This document shows, one piece after another, positions 1 through 4,981 of a stretch of DNA of 5,009 bases. Source of the DNA: an uncultured Microcoleaceae cyanobacterium (lineage in GTDB: Bacteria > Cyanobacteriota > Cyanobacteriia > Cyanobacteriales > Microcoleaceae); the NCBI GenBank assembly GCA_938083405.1, contig CALKCV010000505.1, forward strand, positions 1-5,009. Direction: 5' to 3'. The translations under genes were made by a program, and so were the position numbers. Position 1 is the stretch's first letter. The number at the start of each line of letters is the position of its first letter. Below the pieces are notes generated by a model. It did not search any database, was not told the DNA's origin, and worked only from the letters and a program-made list of their open reading frames with translations.

Positions 1-21
1 CTACCACTGAGCTACTGAGCC
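1..21 (-). tRNA. 5' end of a tRNA gene, cut by the window edge
   Basis: Read on the minus strand from position 21 down, the sequence gives a seven-base acceptor arm GGCTCAG, then TA (positions 8-9), the D-stem strand GCTC and the start of a D-loop AGTGGTAG. This is the canonical opening of a bacterial tRNA. The anticodon lies outside the window, so the amino acid cannot be assigned. A matching promoter sits just upstream (51-81), which supports a real gene rather than a chance match. The 5' end is set by acceptor-stem geometry. Confidence 0.85.
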
Positions 22-50
22 GACGTTTTTTGTTTTTTGCTTTCTTAACT

Positions 51-81
51 AATATAACATGACTTTTCCTAAATTTGTCAA
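51..81 (-). promoter_or_regulatory. sigma-70-type promoter of the tRNA gene
   Basis: On the minus strand there is a perfect -35 box TTGACA (76-81) and a -10 box TATATT (51-56) preceded by TG plus one base, an extended -10. The spacer is 19 bases; with the alternative -10 TTATAT (52-57) it is 18. Transcription would start near position 44, giving a leader of about 23 nt before the tRNA 5' end, to be removed by RNase P. The promoter lies downstream of the peptidase-gene terminator, so the tRNA is an independent unit. Confidence 0.8.
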
Positions 82-120
82 GCTATGCTTGCAAATTTTC
101 AAAATTTTTAAGATCGGCCT

Positions 121-167
121 AAAAAAGCAATTCCCATTGCCATTTACGATCGATAATAGCAATGGGA
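121..167 (-). terminator. intrinsic terminator of the LysM/M23 peptidase gene
   Basis: Ten bases after the peptidase stop codon, the minus strand has a 9-bp perfect stem, TCCCATTGC (159-167) with GCAATGGGA (132-140). The 18-base loop contains the self-complementary CGATCG. Five bases after the stem there is a run of six T (121-126). The stem is only moderately GC-rich, but position and T-run fit a rho-independent terminator separating this gene from the tRNA promoter. Confidence 0.75.
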
Positions 168-177
168 TTAGCGAAGC

Positions 178-2646
178 TTAACGCGATGCCCGGGTACTGG
201 GCAAATAAGCTATGGGATTAGCAGCACCACTTCCCGGCGGATGGATTTCAAAATGTAAGTGCGGCCCGGTACTGCGGCCCGTGCTACCCATTTTTGAAAT
301 TAACTCACCTTGAACAACCTTCTGACCTTCTTGGACCAATATTTGGCTGTTGTGGGCATAAAGAGTCAAGCTCTTATCGGGATGTGTAATTTCGACCAAG
401 TAGCCATAACCGCTATTCCAGCCAGCAAAGCTAACAACACCTGGAGCTGCTGCCATAATAGGGGTTCCCGTTGGAGCAGCAATATCAATGCCTTGGTGCA
501 TTCGTCCCCAACGCCACCCATAACCAGAAGTTAAAGTCCCCGAGGCAGGCCACATATAGCCGGTAAACTGTATAGAACCTCCTGGCAAGTAGGTATCCGC
601 TCCTTCTAGGGGAGGAATATCGGGAGAAACCATCTCTCCTAGAGAGGAATTGAGAATCTCCCGTGCCTTTTGGGACGTCGAGCCTATTATGCCCGGTCCA
701 ACAGCCGGCCGATTCTGTTCTTTTCGTAAGCTCTCTGGTCGGTCTATTTCTTGGCGACGAGGAGACATCCTCTGGAAAACTCTCCTGTTTTGAGGAGAAT
801 TAATTTCCGGCTGCCTGAACTGATTTGAACCATTCAAATTAAATTCTGGGGCTGTGGTATTTCGATCTGTAGCCGCAGCGGAATTATTTAACGAAGGTTC
901 CCACTCCTCCAAGTTCAGATCGCCAGCAGCTTCAGAATCCCAATTATTCGTGTTGGGCCCAGACTCTTTCTCAAATTCATACTGTTGGCGAAGTCGCTGG
1001 ATTTCTGCCCTCAATCGCTGCGAATAAGAGTTGTTGCCAGAGTTTTGATGGGAAACTTCTGAATAATCCTCGTTATAACCCCTTTCTCTCAGGGCAGTCT
1101 CTATGGAAGTTGCTGGGATGTTTTCGTAGCTATTTTTGCCAACATACTCTGGTACTATTACTGAAGCTGGCTCAGGGGATTTAGCATTAGCCATCTGGTT
1201 CGACAGGGGACTTGCATTGTTAGCCGAATCTTGATTCGGCTTTAGCAATTGAATATCTCTAAATTTGTCGTTTTGGTCTGCTTTTCTAGTCCAGCGATCG
1301 CCCCGCTGCCTCGGCAAAGATGCTAATTGAAAACCTTCTACTGTTTTCAATTCCCCTACATAACCATTAGGGGCCATCGAGGAGTTACCATCGGTTATTG
1401 GTGGCAGTAATGGTGTTGGCAATGTAAAGCCATAATCATAACTTTCATTGCGAGATAAATCTTTGGGCTGCGAGTCCACTTTTCTTGAATAAGCGGACGC
1501 AGAATCTATTCTCTCTTCTGCAGATAGATGCGATTGCTTTTGCGGGATTTTCAGGGTTTGAGAAACTAGGAGTAAATTAGGATCCTCGATCTTATTCAAT
1601 GCGATTAACTCGGATACTGAAACACCGTTACTGCTGGCAATGACTGCCAGTGTATCTCCTAAACGCACTTCATACACCGTTGCCACTGGTGTTTCTATCC
1701 TCTGCGAATCAATTACTACAGCCCCTTCTACTTGTGTTGTCATTTGGGAGTAACTGCGAGCGCTCTCTTCGCTTGGGGTGTTATCCGCTATCTTTTCTGT
1801 TTCTATCTCTTGGGACCGTGACAAGCTAGGCTCGATGATGCTTCGGTCCTCTCGGTTATATGAGTGTTGTGCGAGAGTTTTTTCCTGTGACTTCCCACTA
1901 ATAGTCCCCAAAGAGTTCGAGCTACTTTCCCGATCGTCATAGCTCCACTGGGCCATTGATTCTTCTGTGCCAGAGGGCAAAGAACCCTCTACTAAATCGG
2001 GAACCGTTGGCTTTTGGAGTTGTGCTTCTTGAACTATTTTAGTTTTTAGTTGCTTGCTGGGGCCTATCGCTTCCGATAGTTGTATTGGCGAGAGCGGGGG
2101 TTTGGCCTCAGTCTTTAACTGCGATGGCTTGCTTGCCCCTACCTGCTTAAAGAGCGGATATTGCTGCCGATCTGGCATCGTGGCCCTAGCTATCTGCTTT
2201 TTCGGTTCTTGTTGGACAATGCGGTTAAAAGAAGGATTTTCTTGTTTTTCTCCCACTAACAGCACAGTTTCTAATTTGTTGAGATTTTCAGCATCGCTGG
2301 CCTCCTCCACATATTCCCGAGTTAATTTCTCAAGAAGTAGTCCTTTTGGTGTTTTAGCTCCACTAGCAACATCAAGTTCTGGCAGGTAGGCTACCCGCTG
2401 GGTAGCCTCTTCTGGATGAGATAGATCGATAGATGGAGGTTCTGCCGCTATAGCGCGATCGCCCCCTCCAGATAAAAGGATGCTTGGTACACCCATTGTC
2501 GAAAGTGCTGCTAATCCAATCATTGCTGCTGGGCAACAAGCCATATTGTTGTTCCCCTGGCCCTGCGTGGAAATTTCTGACAGGACTTCTTGAGGCAATT
2601 TGCTTGGATCGGCGGACTTAACTTTATGCGGAAATGCTCGTTTCAA
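178..2646 (-). CDS. LysM and M23 domain peptidoglycan endopeptidase
   Basis: An 822-residue envelope protein expected to cut peptide cross-links in peptidoglycan. Residues 1-10 are basic (KRAFPHKVK) and about 40-61 are hydrophobic (AAMIGLAALSTMG), a membrane anchor or uncleaved signal; AIAA-E at 65-69 could be a cleavage site. About 70-320 is low-complexity linker. A single LysM domain spans about 325-368 (VRLGDTLAVIASSNGVSVSE). More linker follows, with a short coiled coil near 540-561 (RLRAEIQRLRQQYEFEKE). The M23 domain is at about 696-801. By comparison with LytM, H717 and D721 (HQGID) and H798 of the HLH motif bind zinc, and H765 (YAHN) and H796 are catalytic. All are present, so it is probably an active enzyme and not a degenerate NlpD/EnvC-type activator. 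The TTG start at 2644-2646 is preferred over an upstream GTG at 2710-2712 because AGGAGGT lies six bases before it. Domain assignment is firm; target bond and partners are inferred. Confidence 0.93.
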   Translation of the reverse strand: MKRAFPHKVKSADPSKLPQEVLSEISTQGQGNNNMACCPAAMIGLAALSTMGVPSILLSGGGDRAIAAEPPSIDLSHPEEATQRVAYLPELDVASGAKTPKGLLLEKLTREYVEEASDAENLNKLETVLLVGEKQENPSFNRIVQQEPKKQIARATMPDRQQYPLFKQVGASKPSQLKTEAKPPLSPIQLSEAIGPSKQLKTKIVQEAQLQKPTVPDLVEGSLPSGTEESMAQWSYDDRESSSNSLGTISGKSQEKTLAQHSYNREDRSIIEPSLSRSQEIETEKIADNTPSEESARSYSQMTTQVEGAVVIDSQRIETPVATVYEVRLGDTLAVIASSNGVSVSELIALNKIEDPNLLLVSQTLKIPQKQSHLSAEERIDSASAYSRKVDSQPKDLSRNESYDYGFTLPTPLLPPITDGNSSMAPNGYVGELKTVEGFQLASLPRQRGDRWTRKADQNDKFRDIQLLKPNQDSANNASPLSNQMANAKSPEPASVIVPEYVGKNSYENIPATSIETALRERGYNEDYSEVSHQNSGNNSYSQRLRAEIQRLRQQYEFEKESGPNTNNWDSEAAGDLNLEEWEPSLNNSAAATDRNTTAPEFNLNGSNQFRQPEINSPQNRRVFQRMSPRRQEIDRPESLRKEQNRPAVGPGIIGSTSQKAREILNSSLGEMVSPDIPPLEGADTYLPGGSIQFTGYMWPASGTLTSGYGWRWGRMHQGIDIAAPTGTPIMAAAPGVVSFAGWNSGYGYLVEITHPDKSLTLYAHNSQILVQEGQKVVQGELISKMGSTGRSTGPHLHFEIHPPGSGAANPIAYLPSTRASR
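1294..1301. repeat. HIP1 octamer GCGATCGC (one of six)
   Basis: The palindrome GCGATCGC occurs at 1294-1301, 2455-2462, 3645-3652, 4136-4143, 4324-4331 and 4693-4700. One copy per about 65 kb is expected by chance in even-composition DNA, so six in 5 kb is strong over-representation. This HIP1 enrichment is a known hallmark of many cyanobacterial genomes. All six lie inside coding regions, none in the roughly 900 bases of non-coding DNA, but with so few sites that bias is not significant. Confidence 0.95.
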
Positions 2647-2652
2647 AGAACG

Positions 2653-2659
2653 ACCTCCT
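2653..2659 (-). promoter_or_regulatory. Shine-Dalgarno site fixing a TTG start
   Basis: The minus strand reads AGGAGGT here, a near-perfect match to the 16S rRNA tail, with six bases (CGTTCT) before TTG at 2646-2644. The only other candidate start in frame upstream, GTG at 2712, has no comparable site at a usable distance. Starting at TTG gives MKRAFPHKVK, which resembles the basic N-terminus I recall from related cyanobacterial M23 proteins. Confidence 0.85.
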
Positions 2660-2742
2660 ATTGAGAAGCGTTTAACTGTTCCTTTCCTGTTGCAGTCGAG
2701 CGTTGAGAACACACCACACCAATATATCTTTCTTCGCTTACG

Positions 2743-2777
2743 GCAAGCAGGCTTAGGTTAAGGTAGCTTGCTTTTTT
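2743..2777 (+). terminator. plus-strand intrinsic terminator with no plus-strand gene
   Basis: On the plus strand GCAAGC (2743-2748) pairs with GCTTGC (2766-2771). An inner CTTA/TAAG helix has a GGT loop, and six T (2772-2777) follow directly. This fits a rho-independent terminator well. No plus-strand gene ends here; only antisense transcription of the peptidase gene would reach it. On the minus strand the same hairpin forms in the peptidase-gene leader but has no T-run after it, so the inverted repeat may serve mainly as a leader structure. Confidence 0.5.
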
Positions 2778-2811
2778 AAAAAAATCAAGCTCTCAAATTA
2801 TTTCAAGCTAC
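2763..2811 (-). promoter_or_regulatory. competing helices in the peptidase-gene leader
   Basis: On the minus strand GTAGCTTG (2804-2811) and AGCTTG (2786-2791) can each pair with GCAAGCTAC (2763-2771), through 8 and 6 base pairs. The inner pairing extends through T7/A6 into a near-palindrome at 2765-2791 (12 pairs, one mismatch). The same GCAAGC can instead pair with GCTTGC at 2743-2748. These pairings are mutually exclusive, as expected of a switching leader, but AT-rich sequence makes some self-complementarity by chance likely. Confidence 0.4.
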
Positions 2812-2841
2812 ATACTAACTAATCATGCGCTTTAAGATTTT

Positions 2842-2981
2842 CACGATAGCAGATTCATCCACCGTCGAATTTTACTGTGGAATTCGATTTATTTTTAGCT
2901 CTAGTCCAGTTATGGACTTCGGCTATCATGTCCCTGGGGTCAGTTTATTAAGCACTTTATGCTCGATCTCCTCCTAGGGAC
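2842..2981 (-). ncRNA. candidate structured leader RNA (cis-regulatory)
   Basis: On the minus strand a 9-bp helix, CATGATAGC (2922-2930) with GCTATCGTG (2842-2850, one G-U pair), closes a multi-branch loop. Inside are two hairpins. One has six pairs, AGTCCA/TGGACT with a TAAC loop (2903-2918). The other has seven, TCGAATT/AATTCGA with a nine-base loop (2865-2887). Immediately 5' a further helix GTCCCT (2976-2981) with AGGGAC (2930-2935) encloses a small AGCA/TGCT hairpin (2951-2963). The arrangement lies upstream of a cell-wall hydrolase gene in a leader of about 400 nt. It lacks the GGGGGA and GGGGUGAAU core I remember for the c-di-AMP riboswitch, so no known family is assigned. Base pairing is read directly from the sequence; regulatory function is inferred. 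Confidence 0.45.
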
Positions 2982-3023
2982 TGATTTAAAATTACAACTT
3001 TCTATGTAACTTAAAAGTGGCTG

Positions 3024-3040
3024 TTTTGACAATTTTGACA
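3024..3040. repeat. tandem TTTTGACA direct repeat
   Basis: Plus-strand TTTTGACA occurs at 3024-3031 and 3033-3040, a 9-base period. It sits just downstream of the candidate peptidase-gene promoter on the minus strand. It may be an operator for a dimeric regulator, or chance in an AT-rich stretch. The 9-base period and the TTGACA core do not match the 10-base-period TTACA repeats of the cyanobacterial HLR1 (RpaB) site. Confidence 0.35.
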
Positions 3041-3053
3041 TATAAAAATATCT

Positions 3054-3081
3054 TATATAAGCGGAAGCTTTACCCCGTAAA
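3054..3081 (-). promoter_or_regulatory. possible promoter of the peptidase gene
   Basis: On the minus strand TTTACG (3076-3081) and TATATA (3054-3059) are separated by 16 bases. Each box matches the sigma-70 consensus at four of six positions, so this is only a weak candidate. Transcription would start near 3047 and give a leader of about 400 nt before the TTG start. The -35 element overlaps a perfect hairpin-forming palindrome (CTTTAC, three bases, GTAAAG; 3068-3082), a possible operator. The AT-rich surroundings fit a promoter. Confidence 0.35.
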
Positions 3082-3135
3082 GAATTCAAGATACGGGTCT
3101 ATTTTCGACTTGATGATAGTCCACTAGCCTCTAAC

Positions 3136-3190
3136 AGGCCAATAAGAAATTGGGGATAGACAATGGCCATTCCAATTTTCTTATTGGCCT
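3136..3190. repeat. large imperfect inverted repeat downstream of trmL
   Basis: AGGCCAATAAGAAATTGG (3136-3153) is the reverse complement of 3172-3190 apart from one extra T, giving an 18-bp stem with one bulge. The 18-base loop contains a 10-bp palindrome, AATGGCCATT (3162-3171). No T-run follows on either strand, so this is not a standard intrinsic terminator. It lies about 120 bases after the trmL stop. It could stabilise the 3' end of the gshA-trmL message, be a small palindromic or MITE-like repeat, or be a protein binding site. No target-site duplication is obvious at its edges. Confidence 0.7.
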
Positions 3191-3218
3191 AAAAACTATT
3201 ACTGACTCTACAATAGCC

Positions 3219-3300
3219 TTGGACCTGGTCCGCGTTCGCTCCGCGTTGCGGATGCAACATCGCGCCGCCTGTCTCTCAACAAACAAGAGATGGACCGCGA
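3219..3300. repeat. GC-rich block of short repeats, possibly a dispersed repeat
   Basis: This stretch is clearly GC-richer than its AT-rich neighbours. It holds the near-palindrome GGACC-T-GGTCC (3221-3231), a direct repeat CCGCGTT (3230-3236 and 3241-3247, 11-base period), the hairpin TCCGC-GTT-GCGGA, and GATG/CATC-type palindromic bits. Blocks of the GCGTTCGC kind are common as small dispersed repeats in filamentous cyanobacteria, which is the likeliest explanation. No coding function is supported. The rest of the non-coding gap from 3082 to 3308 shows nothing else I can name, and no clear terminator for trmL. Confidence 0.4.
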
Positions 3301-3308
3301 TTATTCGG

Positions 3309-3770
3309 TCACTGCAAGTAGCCCAACTGGCGACGAGCTTCAAATAAACCCAAAGCGGCGCTGACGGATAGATTTAAACTGCGAACCTTGGGTTGACTCA
3401 TCGGTATATAAACGGTTGCGGCGCAAATATTGAGAACTTCTGAAGCGAGGCCCGTTGTTTCCGCACCAAATAACAACCAATCGTCGCTTTGAAACTGAAA
3501 TTGGAAGTAACTTAATTGTCCTTTGGTGCTGAAACCGATAAGCCGTCCTCCTCGTGTCTGGTGGTAGGTTTGAAATGCCTCAAAGCTTTCGTGGTAATGC
3601 CATTGAACGTATGGCCAATAATCTAAACCAGCCCGTTTCAAATAGCGATCGCTCATTTCAAAACCCAAAGGCCCCACTAAATGCAGTGGGGTTTCCGTGG
3701 CAGCGCAAGTACGGGCCACGTTTCCTGTATTTGGGGGAATTTGGGGACAAACTAATACTAACTGGGGCAC
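3309..3770 (-). CDS. trmL: tRNA (cytidine/uridine-34 2'-O)-methyltransferase TrmL
   Basis: A 153-residue SPOUT-class enzyme (YibK/TrmL branch) that transfers a methyl group from S-adenosylmethionine to the 2'-OH of wobble base 34, in tRNA-Leu species in E. coli. The knot motifs are in order: NTGNVAR at 14-20, with R20 the expected catalytic arginine; LLFGAETTGL at 99-108; and YIPM followed by VRSLNLSVSAAL at 121-140, which together form the cofactor pocket. The phrase LVGPLGFEMSDRYLKRAGLDYW is also typical of the family. Length is close to the usual 150-160 residues, so it is complete. The GTG start gives MPQLVLVCPQIPPNTGN, the usual family N-terminus; an in-frame stop lies 30 bases upstream and no good ribosome-binding site is visible, which suggests coupling to gshA 46 bases upstream. 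Substrate in this organism is inferred. Confidence 0.92.
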   Translation of the reverse strand: MPQLVLVCPQIPPNTGNVARTCAATETPLHLVGPLGFEMSDRYLKRAGLDYWPYVQWHYHESFEAFQTYHQTRGGRLIGFSTKGQLSYFQFQFQSDDWLLFGAETTGLASEVLNICAATVYIPMSQPKVRSLNLSVSAALGLFEARRQLGYLQ

Positions 3771-3804
3771 TTTCGGATTTATGAGAAAAACGTTTGAGGT
3801 TTAC

Positions 3805-3827
3805 TGGTAGCAAAAATCAGGCTACCA
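3805..3827 (-). other. hairpin spanning the gshA stop codon
   Basis: A 7-bp perfect inverted repeat (TGGTAGC at 3805-3811, GCTACCA at 3821-3827) with a nine-base loop contains the gshA TGA stop in its loop. On the minus strand the T-run (TTTTT) is in the loop rather than after the stem, so it is not a regular terminator. It could be a weak attenuator or RNA processing site between gshA and trmL. Confidence 0.4.
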
Positions 3828-4968
3828 AAGGTTGGCACAGGGCATCTGAGAGTTCTAATTCTTGTCGAGCCAGAGCTGCGATGGCTGAGGCCATAATGCT
3901 TTGGAGATCGACTCCATCTTCATATTGTTTTAGCCATTTCTGGGCCTCATTACCTTCGCGCAGAATTTTTTTGACTGGAGAGAGAAAACAGCTAAAGCCC
4001 CGTTGGCGAGCGTAAGGCCAGACTTGTTGATAAATTTCTTCAATCCAATCTTTAGCCCTAATCACTTTACCATCTTGCCAATGTCTGAGTTGGGCATCGA
4101 GACCATCTCGGGCTGCTGCGATTTCGTTGCTATCTGCGATCGCGAGCAAATCTTCTCCTCGGGTAGTTGCCGGCAAATTACTACTTTCTAGGGGGTCTAG
4201 AGTCGGGTCTTCAAATAGCTGCCACAAACGAGCTTCGAGGAAAGCCACTAGGGCCAGTTGGACTATGGGACTAAATGCTAAATCGCAGATTCTCAATTCC
4301 AAACGATTGAGGTTGTAGGGGCGGCGATCGCCATTAGGTCTGACCGAACACCATAGATGGCGGACGTTTTTTAGAGTCTTGGCCTCTAGCTGCTCTTCTG
4401 TCCATTTAATAAAGTGGCTGTGACTTTCAAACAAAGGGACATAAGATGGGGTCTTAGGAAATAAGGCCCAACGAGTTGAGTTATGGCCCGCGACCCGGCC
4501 ATCGAGAAATGGAGACGAAGCACTTAAGGCCAAATACAAGGGAGCTTCCAAGCGAATCAAGCGGATAGCTCGCATTAGTAGTTCTGGGTTATTGATGCCA
4601 ATATTAATATGAATGCTGGCGGTAACTACTTTGGTACCGTAGGTCTGCTCGATAAAGCTATGATATGGGTTGTTTGGGTCCGAGCGATAAAAGCGATCGC
4701 TGCCTGCCAGAGACAGGGTACTGCCAGGGATTAGGGTATAATCGCCCAATTTCTTTAAATATCCCCGCAACTTTTGTCGGGGCCTTAGCAGGGCGCACAA
4801 CAGTTTGTCGTAACTTGACAGTGGGGGGGTCGTATATTCGACATTGCGAGTATCTGGCTCTCGGGTAAAACCCTCCAGGTCAGCCACAATTCGATCTGAT
4901 AGGCCCACAATTTCTCCCTGGGGCGTACCAGCGTACATTTCTACTTCAAATCCTTTTGATAGCAGCAC
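3817..4968 (-). CDS. gshA: Glutamate-cysteine ligase, cyanobacterial type
   Basis: This 383-residue cytosolic enzyme joins L-glutamate and L-cysteine using ATP to make gamma-glutamylcysteine, the first step of glutathione synthesis (glutathione synthetase, gshB, is not in the window). Recognised by overall resemblance to the cyanobacterial gshA family (TIGR02048-like, about 380 residues), which differs from the longer enterobacterial form. Conserved stretches: FEVEMY (7-12), with acidic residues likely to bind metal; REPDTRNVEYTTPPL (36-50); LIPGSTLSLAGSDRF (79-93); TKVVTASIHINIGI (112-125); SSPFLDG (151-157); RPNGDRRPY (210-218) and NRLELRICD (221-229). Length and ends look complete. The GTG start at 4966-4968 is fixed by AAAGGAG six bases upstream. 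The first 41 bases upstream show no clear promoter, which probably lies outside the window. Confidence in the family is high; kinetic details are unknown. Confidence 0.93.
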   Translation of the reverse strand: MLLSKGFEVEMYAGTPQGEIVGLSDRIVADLEGFTREPDTRNVEYTTPPLSSYDKLLCALLRPRQKLRGYLKKLGDYTLIPGSTLSLAGSDRFYRSDPNNPYHSFIEQTYGTKVVTASIHINIGINNPELLMRAIRLIRLEAPLYLALSASSPFLDGRVAGHNSTRWALFPKTPSYVPLFESHSHFIKWTEEQLEAKTLKNVRHLWCSVRPNGDRRPYNLNRLELRICDLAFSPIVQLALVAFLEARLWQLFEDPTLDPLESSNLPATTRGEDLLAIADSNEIAAARDGLDAQLRHWQDGKVIRAKDWIEEIYQQVWPYARQRGFSCFLSPVKKILREGNEAQKWLKQYEDGVDLQSIMASAIAALARQELELSDALCQPLVA

Positions 4969-4974
4969 GGCAGG

Positions 4975-4981
4975 CTCCTTT
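4975..4981 (-). promoter_or_regulatory. Shine-Dalgarno site of gshA
   Basis: The minus strand reads AAAGGAG, followed by six bases (CCTGCC) and the GTG start codon at 4968-4966. This close match and optimal spacing decide the GTG over the next internal ATG (codon 11), which would remove the conserved FEVE segment. Confidence 0.85.

Noticed and set aside
2054..2389. Plus-strand 111-codon open frame
   Set aside because: It lies wholly antisense to the peptidase gene, has no recognisable motif and its product is odd (Cys/Ser-rich); a shadow of the minus-strand coding sequence.
2647..2712. N-terminal extension of the peptidase from GTG at 2712
   Set aside because: No Shine-Dalgarno at usable distance, whereas TTG at 2646 has AGGAGGT six bases upstream, and the extension contains that very site.
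2755..2762. Pho box CTTAACCT on the minus strand
   Set aside because: One exact half-site, but no further repeats at the required 11-base period; it is also explained as part of the leader hairpin.
2855..2929. Minus-strand 24-codon ATG frame in the leader
   Set aside because: No properly spaced ribosome-binding site (AGGGA abuts the ATG), no motif, and the sequence is better explained by RNA helices.
2647..3000. c-di-AMP riboswitch (ydaO/yuaA)
   Set aside because: The setting fits, and a CGTAAGCG resembling the motif's 3' end is present at 2735-2742, but the GGGGGA and GGGGUGAAU core motifs are absent, so the assignment is not supported. A covariance-model search would decide.
3026..3061. 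Plus-strand promoter (TTGACA with TATCTT or TATAAG)
   Set aside because: Perfect -35 sequences but poor -10 boxes or wrong spacers (17 with a 4/6 box, or 15), and no plus-strand gene downstream.
3150..3347. Plus-strand 65-codon frame across the trmL 3' end
   Set aside because: It begins with TTG inside the large inverted repeat, has no ribosome-binding site, runs through the GC-rich repeat block and ends antisense to trmL; no protein family recognised.
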